Positions 60,623 through 64,000 of a stretch of DNA of 64,000 bases are shown here, piece after piece. The DNA is taken from NCBI GenBank assembly GCA_902492655.1, contig CABUMF010000001.1:61449-125448 (forward strand), in the 5' to 3' direction. Position numbers and translations under genes: made by a program. The notes under the pieces were generated by a model that was given only the letters and a program-made list of their open reading frames with translations, was not told the origin of the DNA and did not search any database. This DNA is from an uncultured Eubacteriales bacterium. GTDB taxonomy: Bacteria > Bacillota > Clostridia > HGM11514. Every line of letters starts with the position of its first letter. Positions within the stretch are counted from its first letter, which is position 1.

Positions 60623-62029
60623 ATGCTGAAACTTAATGACAAGATCTTTTGGAGGATTGCGCTGTCGCTTGCGCTTCCTATAGCAATGCAGAATTTGCTG
60701 ACAAGCTCGTTTACTTTAATAGACACTGTTATGATAGGGCAGCTGGGTGATGTTGCCCTGTCATCTGTCGGCATGGCAGGACAGTTTAGCTGGCTTCTCA
60801 ATATGATTCTTTTCGGAGTCTGCTCGGGGGCTTCGCTGTTCATTTCTCAGTATTGGGGAGTATATGATATAAAAGGAATCAAAAAAACGGTTGGTCTTTC
60901 CACGGTGAGCGCAATTTTGGTATCATCGCTTTTTGTCTTTCTTGCCGTATTGTTTCCCGAAAGGATAATAAGCGTTTTCAACAGTGACCCGACCGTTGTT
61001 TCGACCGGCGCGAAATATCTTCGGGTAGTTGCGCTTTCTTATCCTGCGGTTGTTTTGAATTTTGTGCTCTGTTCCGCACTTCGTGCGGTTGAAAGGGTAA
61101 GGGTTCCGCTTGCAACAGCGCTTATAACAACCGCCACGAACATATTTCTTGATTATACCATGATTTTCGGTAAGCTCGGATTTCCGAAAATGGGGGTTGA
61201 AGGCGGTGCTTGGGCAACCGTTATTGCATCCTGGACAGCTCCGGTTGTGATTTTCGTTTCGGCTTTTGCCACCAAGAACATTCTGTGGGGCAAGCCTAAA
61301 GAATATTTATGCTTTTCGAGGGAATTTGTTCTGAGCTTTTTAAAAAAATCCCTGCCGGTTGTGTTCAATGAAACAACATGGGGCTGTGCGATGATTATAT
61401 TCAATATTATTTTCGCAAACATAGGGTATGAAGAATATGCCGCCGTCACCATTTGCAAAACCTTTGAAAATCTGATGTTTGTGTTCTTTGCGGGGCTTGG
61501 TAACGCAAGCGCAATAATGGTTGGAAAAAGCGTAGGCTCGGGCAAGTTTGACGAGGCAAAGCTAAACGCAAAGCGTTTTACGGTGGTTGTCCCAATTTTG
61601 GGTGTACTTCTGGGCTCTCTTGTTATTATATTCAGGGGAAGCCTTGTAAGCCTTTTCAACATGAGCAACAACATAAGCGATGTAACCTTCAGGACGGCAA
61701 CCTACATTCTGATACTTTATGCCGCCGAGCTGCCGGTGAGAAATATTCCGTATCTTCAAATCTGCGGTGTTTTCAGACCGGGAGGGGAAACCGTAAAGGG
61801 TATAAAATACGATTTGATAGGAACATGGTGCTTTTCAATGCCTATGACCTTGCTTGCGGCATACCTGCTCAAGCTTCCGTTTGCGGCAGTTGTTGCGAGT
61901 ATGTATGTATTTGACGATTACCCCAAGGCAATAATGTGCCTTAGGTATTTCTTTTCCGATAAGTGGATTAAGCCGATAACCAACGAAGGAAAATACGCAC
62001 TTAAAAAAGGGCTGCAGCAAAACGGTTAA
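60623..62029 (+). CDS. MATE family efflux transporter
   Basis: The 468-residue protein has twelve predicted helices in two similar halves and the MATE pattern (IALSLALPIAMQNLLTSSFT, IDTVMIGQLGDVALSSVGMA, VVALSYPAVVLNFVLCSALR, VGKSVGSGKFDEAKLNAKRF). It exports drugs or metabolites using a Na+ or H+ gradient. The substrate is not predictable. It starts 8 nt after the epimerase gene, behind AGAGGTAATA. Confidence 0.93.
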   Translation: MLKLNDKIFWRIALSLALPIAMQNLLTSSFTLIDTVMIGQLGDVALSSVGMAGQFSWLLNMILFGVCSGASLFISQYWGVYDIKGIKKTVGLSTVSAILVSSLFVFLAVLFPERIISVFNSDPTVVSTGAKYLRVVALSYPAVVLNFVLCSALRAVERVRVPLATALITTATNIFLDYTMIFGKLGFPKMGVEGGAWATVIASWTAPVVIFVSAFATKNILWGKPKEYLCFSREFVLSFLKKSLPVVFNETTWGCAMIIFNIIFANIGYEEYAAVTICKTFENLMFVFFAGLGNASAIMVGKSVGSGKFDEAKLNAKRFTVVVPILGVLLGSLVIIFRGSLVSLFNMSNNISDVTFRTATYILILYAAELPVRNIPYLQICGVFRPGGETVKGIKYDLIGTWCFSMPMTLLAAYLLKLPFAAVVASMYVFDDYPKAIMCLRYFFSDKWIKPITNEGKYALKKGLQQNG

Positions 62030-62052
62030 AAAACCGTTTGCCGCAGCCTTTT
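62010..62052. terminator. Bidirectional terminator between the MATE gene and murC
   Basis: GGCTGC at 62010-62015 pairs with GCAGCC at 62043-62048. An inner AACGGTT/AACCGTT stem is present, with T runs on both strands. It overlaps the end of the MATE gene. Confidence 0.85.
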
Positions 62053-62057
62053 CTTTG

Positions 62058-63404
62058 CTATTTTAAAAGCTCGTCGCTGATTTTTGATACCGTGCCTGCG
62101 CCCATTGTAATAACAATATCGTCCGGCTTTGCGTTTTTAAGTATGAAAGACTTAATGTCCTCAAAGTCTTTAATGTACACTGAGCCGTCTATTCTATCGG
62201 CAAGGTCCTTTGCATGAACCTCTCCCGTGTCCTTTTCACGGGCGGCATATATGTCGGTAACAATTATGTTTGCCCGGGTTGTGAGTGCCTCTGCAAATTT
62301 ATCGAGGAGTGCCTTTGTCCTTGTGTATGTGTGGGGCTGGAAGATGCACCAAATCTCATTATGCGGAATTGTTGAAGCCGCCTGGAGTGTAGCCTTGATT
62401 TCGGTAGGGTGATGGGCGTAGTCATCATAAATCATAAAGCCGCACCTGCTTCCTTTGTATTCAAGCCTTCTCCTTGCACCCTTGAAATCCCCGAGGGACT
62501 TTGCGGCGGATGAAACATCAATTCCCAAAGCGTCCGCACACGCAAGTGCCGCAAGGGAATTTTTGATGTTGTGCCTTCCTTTCAGAGATAGCGTAACCCT
62601 GCAAACGCTTTCGCCGTTTTTCATAAGCTCATATTCCGAATAAAAGCCGTTTTCGGATATTTCCTCTGCACGAAAGTCGCAGTTTTGGGAAAAGCCGAAT
62701 GTGATTTTTTCAAATCCTTCGAGCGCAGACCTGATGTTTTCATCATCTCCGCAGACGATAAGCTTATCCGATGTCTGTGACGCAAACTGCCTGAACGAAG
62801 CCTTTATCTGCTCAATTCCAGAGAAATAATCGAGATGATCCTCCTCAATATTAAGAATAAGGCTTATTGACGGGAAAAAGTTCAAAAAGCTGTCAACATA
62901 CTCGCAAGCCTCGGTAAGAAAGCTTTCGCTTTTTCCGATGCGAAGATTTCCCCCTATTGCGTCAAGCGTTCCGCCTACTGTAACCGTAGGGTCAAAGCCT
63001 GCGTCAATCATAATTTTGGCAAGCATACTTGTAACGGTGGTTTTTCCGTGGGTGCCCGAAACCGCAACGGACTGCTTATAATGCCCCATAATAAGCCCCA
63101 GAAGCTTTGCCCGTTCGATTTTGGGGATGTTGTTTTGCTCCGCATAAATCATTTCCGGATTATCCTCTTTAACCGCCGCTGTGAAAACCACGAGATTTGC
63201 ACCCCGCATAAGATTTGCCGTGTGGGGATAGTCTATTTTTATTCCTTCGGCTTCGAGAGAATCCGTGTAGGAAGAATGGTTTATGTCCGACCCCGTAACC
63301 GTTATACCCTTTGTATTAAGTATCTTTGCAAGACCGCTCATGCTGACTCCTCCGATACCTATAAAATGGATATGACTGCCGGGTTTTATCAAATCTTTAT
63401 ACAT
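62058..63404 (-). CDS. murC: UDP-N-acetylmuramate--L-alanine ligase
   Basis: The 448-residue Mur ligase adds the first L-Ala to UDP-MurNAc in peptidoglycan synthesis. It has the N-terminal IHFIGIGGVSMSGLAKILN, the P-loop SGTHGKTTVTSMLAKI near residue 113, NIEEDHLDYFSGIEQIK and IYDDYAHHPTEIKATLQA. An AGGTG site precedes the ATG at 63404. It stands alone on the minus strand. Confidence 0.96.
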   Translation of the reverse strand: MYKDLIKPGSHIHFIGIGGVSMSGLAKILNTKGITVTGSDINHSSYTDSLEAEGIKIDYPHTANLMRGANLVVFTAAVKEDNPEMIYAEQNNIPKIERAKLLGLIMGHYKQSVAVSGTHGKTTVTSMLAKIMIDAGFDPTVTVGGTLDAIGGNLRIGKSESFLTEACEYVDSFLNFFPSISLILNIEEDHLDYFSGIEQIKASFRQFASQTSDKLIVCGDDENIRSALEGFEKITFGFSQNCDFRAEEISENGFYSEYELMKNGESVCRVTLSLKGRHNIKNSLAALACADALGIDVSSAAKSLGDFKGARRRLEYKGSRCGFMIYDDYAHHPTEIKATLQAASTIPHNEIWCIFQPHTYTRTKALLDKFAEALTTRANIIVTDIYAAREKDTGEVHAKDLADRIDGSVYIKDFEDIKSFILKNAKPDDIVITMGAGTVSKISDELLK

Positions 63405-63518
63405 TATTAAATCACCTTATATCATTAAAAAATCACACCAATATATATTTTATACAATTTCACCAAAAAAATCAACAATTTTTCTAAACTTTATTTTAGA
63501 AGAATTTACGAAAAAAGC

Positions 63519-63546
63519 TTTACTTTTTTGAAAAAATGTGTATAAT
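63519..63546 (+). promoter_or_regulatory. Possible spoVG promoter
   Basis: TATAAT at 63541-63546 is preceded by TTTACT at 63519-63524 with a 16-nt spacer. In Bacillus spoVG uses sigma-H; no clear sigma-H site was found here. Confidence 0.4.
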
Positions 63547-63604
63547 TATATATATAGACAACTTATTACATCCAATCAGAAAAAAATAAAAGGAGGAATG
63601 ATTT

Positions 63605-63886
63605 ATGAAAATAACGGACGTTAGAGTTAAACCCGTAACATCTGACAGCAAGATGAAGGCCGTTGTTTCCGTCACCTTTGACGACGCTTTTGTCGTAAGG
63701 GACATTAAAATTATTGAGGGGCAGGATAAGCTTTTTGTGGCTATGCCGAGCCGTAAGATGCCTGACGGAGAGTTTAAAGACATAGCTCATCCCATAAATG
63801 CGGAAACAAGAGAAATGATTGAAAGTACCGTTATAGAAAAGTATCACGCCGAGCTTGAGGCTCAGGCTGCATCTGTTATTGAGTGA
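63605..63886 (+). CDS. spoVG: Septation/RNA-binding regulator SpoVG
   Basis: The 93-residue protein (MKITDVRVKPVTSDSKMKAV) has the SpoVG core: VSVTFDDAFVVRDIKIIEGQ and FVAMPSRKMPDGEFKDIAHP. SpoVG is a small DNA/RNA-binding regulator that affects asymmetric septation, sporulation and surface genes in Firmicutes. AAAAGGAGGAATGATTT precedes the ATG. The gene is followed by a strong terminator. Confidence 0.96.
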   Translation: MKITDVRVKPVTSDSKMKAVVSVTFDDAFVVRDIKIIEGQDKLFVAMPSRKMPDGEFKDIAHPINAETREMIESTVIEKYHAELEAQAASVIE

Positions 63887-63892
63887 CAGATT

Positions 63893-63927
63893 ACACCCGT
63901 TCTTTATATTTTGGACGGGTGTTTTTG
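63893..63927 (+). terminator. Intrinsic terminator after spoVG
   Basis: ACACCCGT at 63893-63900 pairs with ACGGGTGT at 63915-63922. TTTTG follows. Confidence 0.82.
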
Positions 63928-64000
63928 TCGCATATTACGATTGTATCGTTAAAAATCAATGTTTTATTGGTGTTTTTAGGTATTGGATTTTTTGGACTAA

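Overview
The window looks like a chromosomal segment of an anaerobic, endospore-forming Firmicute of the class Clostridia, probably a gut commensal. Sporulation is indicated by YunB, an alpha/beta-type small acid-soluble spore protein, SpoVG and three tiny Cys-rich membrane peptides behind a sigma-K-like promoter. The order ylxM-ffh-rpsP-khpA-rimM-trmD, the GatCAB amidotransferase and near-consensus sigma-A promoters with strong AGGAGG-type ribosome binding sites fit the same group. No rRNA, tRNA, insertion sequence, prophage or CRISPR array was seen.

Layout. 1-2620: housekeeping genes (ybaK end, cyclophilin, DUF896, yebC, AlkD-like repair). 2624-7902: an apparent operon with a membrane-anchored unknown, a heparinase II/III-like lyase, a parallel beta-helix protein and a metallo-beta-lactamase-fold enzyme. 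7984-15008: ilvE, a P-type ATPase, a RelQ-like alarmone synthetase, birA-bioY with a BirA-type operator, a PAS protein, an MGMT-like protein and a rhodanese lipoprotein. 15263-19538 (minus): carB and carA behind a leader holding an unusual cloverleaf-like element. 19979-28369: amino-sugar and uronate/fucose genes (GH3, M14-like, nagA, frameshifted kdgK, ppx/gppA, GH29 fucosidase) and yunB. 28353-36942: ligA, galE, yaiI and the ffh-trmD operon. 36945-43931: sugar isomerase, GH2 beta-galactosidase and gatCAB. 43926-44931 (minus): a DUF421/DUF4363 pair. 45085-53363: polA, coaE, lytic transglycosylase, M18 peptidase, PHP protein and L-fucose isomerase. 53595-54299: a type III toxin-antitoxin locus. 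54410-64000: spore genes, dut, a surface NAGPA/SLH protein, pepD, an aldose epimerase, a MATE pump, murC and spoVG.

The sugar genes form a theme. Beta-galactosidase, alpha-fucosidase, fucose isomerase, heparinase-like and beta-helix lyases, NagA and KDG kinase lack signal peptides. The cell therefore probably imports oligosaccharides, such as fucosylated, amino-sugar or uronate-containing host or plant glycans, and finishes their breakdown in the cytoplasm.

The most notable system is the type III toxin-antitoxin locus: a strong promoter, two 45-nt RNA repeats with a covarying pseudoknot, a leaky terminator, then a ToxN/CptN/TenpN-like RNase gene. Next come the three tandem Cys-rich spore-type peptides, the BirA operator fused to a terminator and a promoter, and the cloverleaf element upstream of carA.
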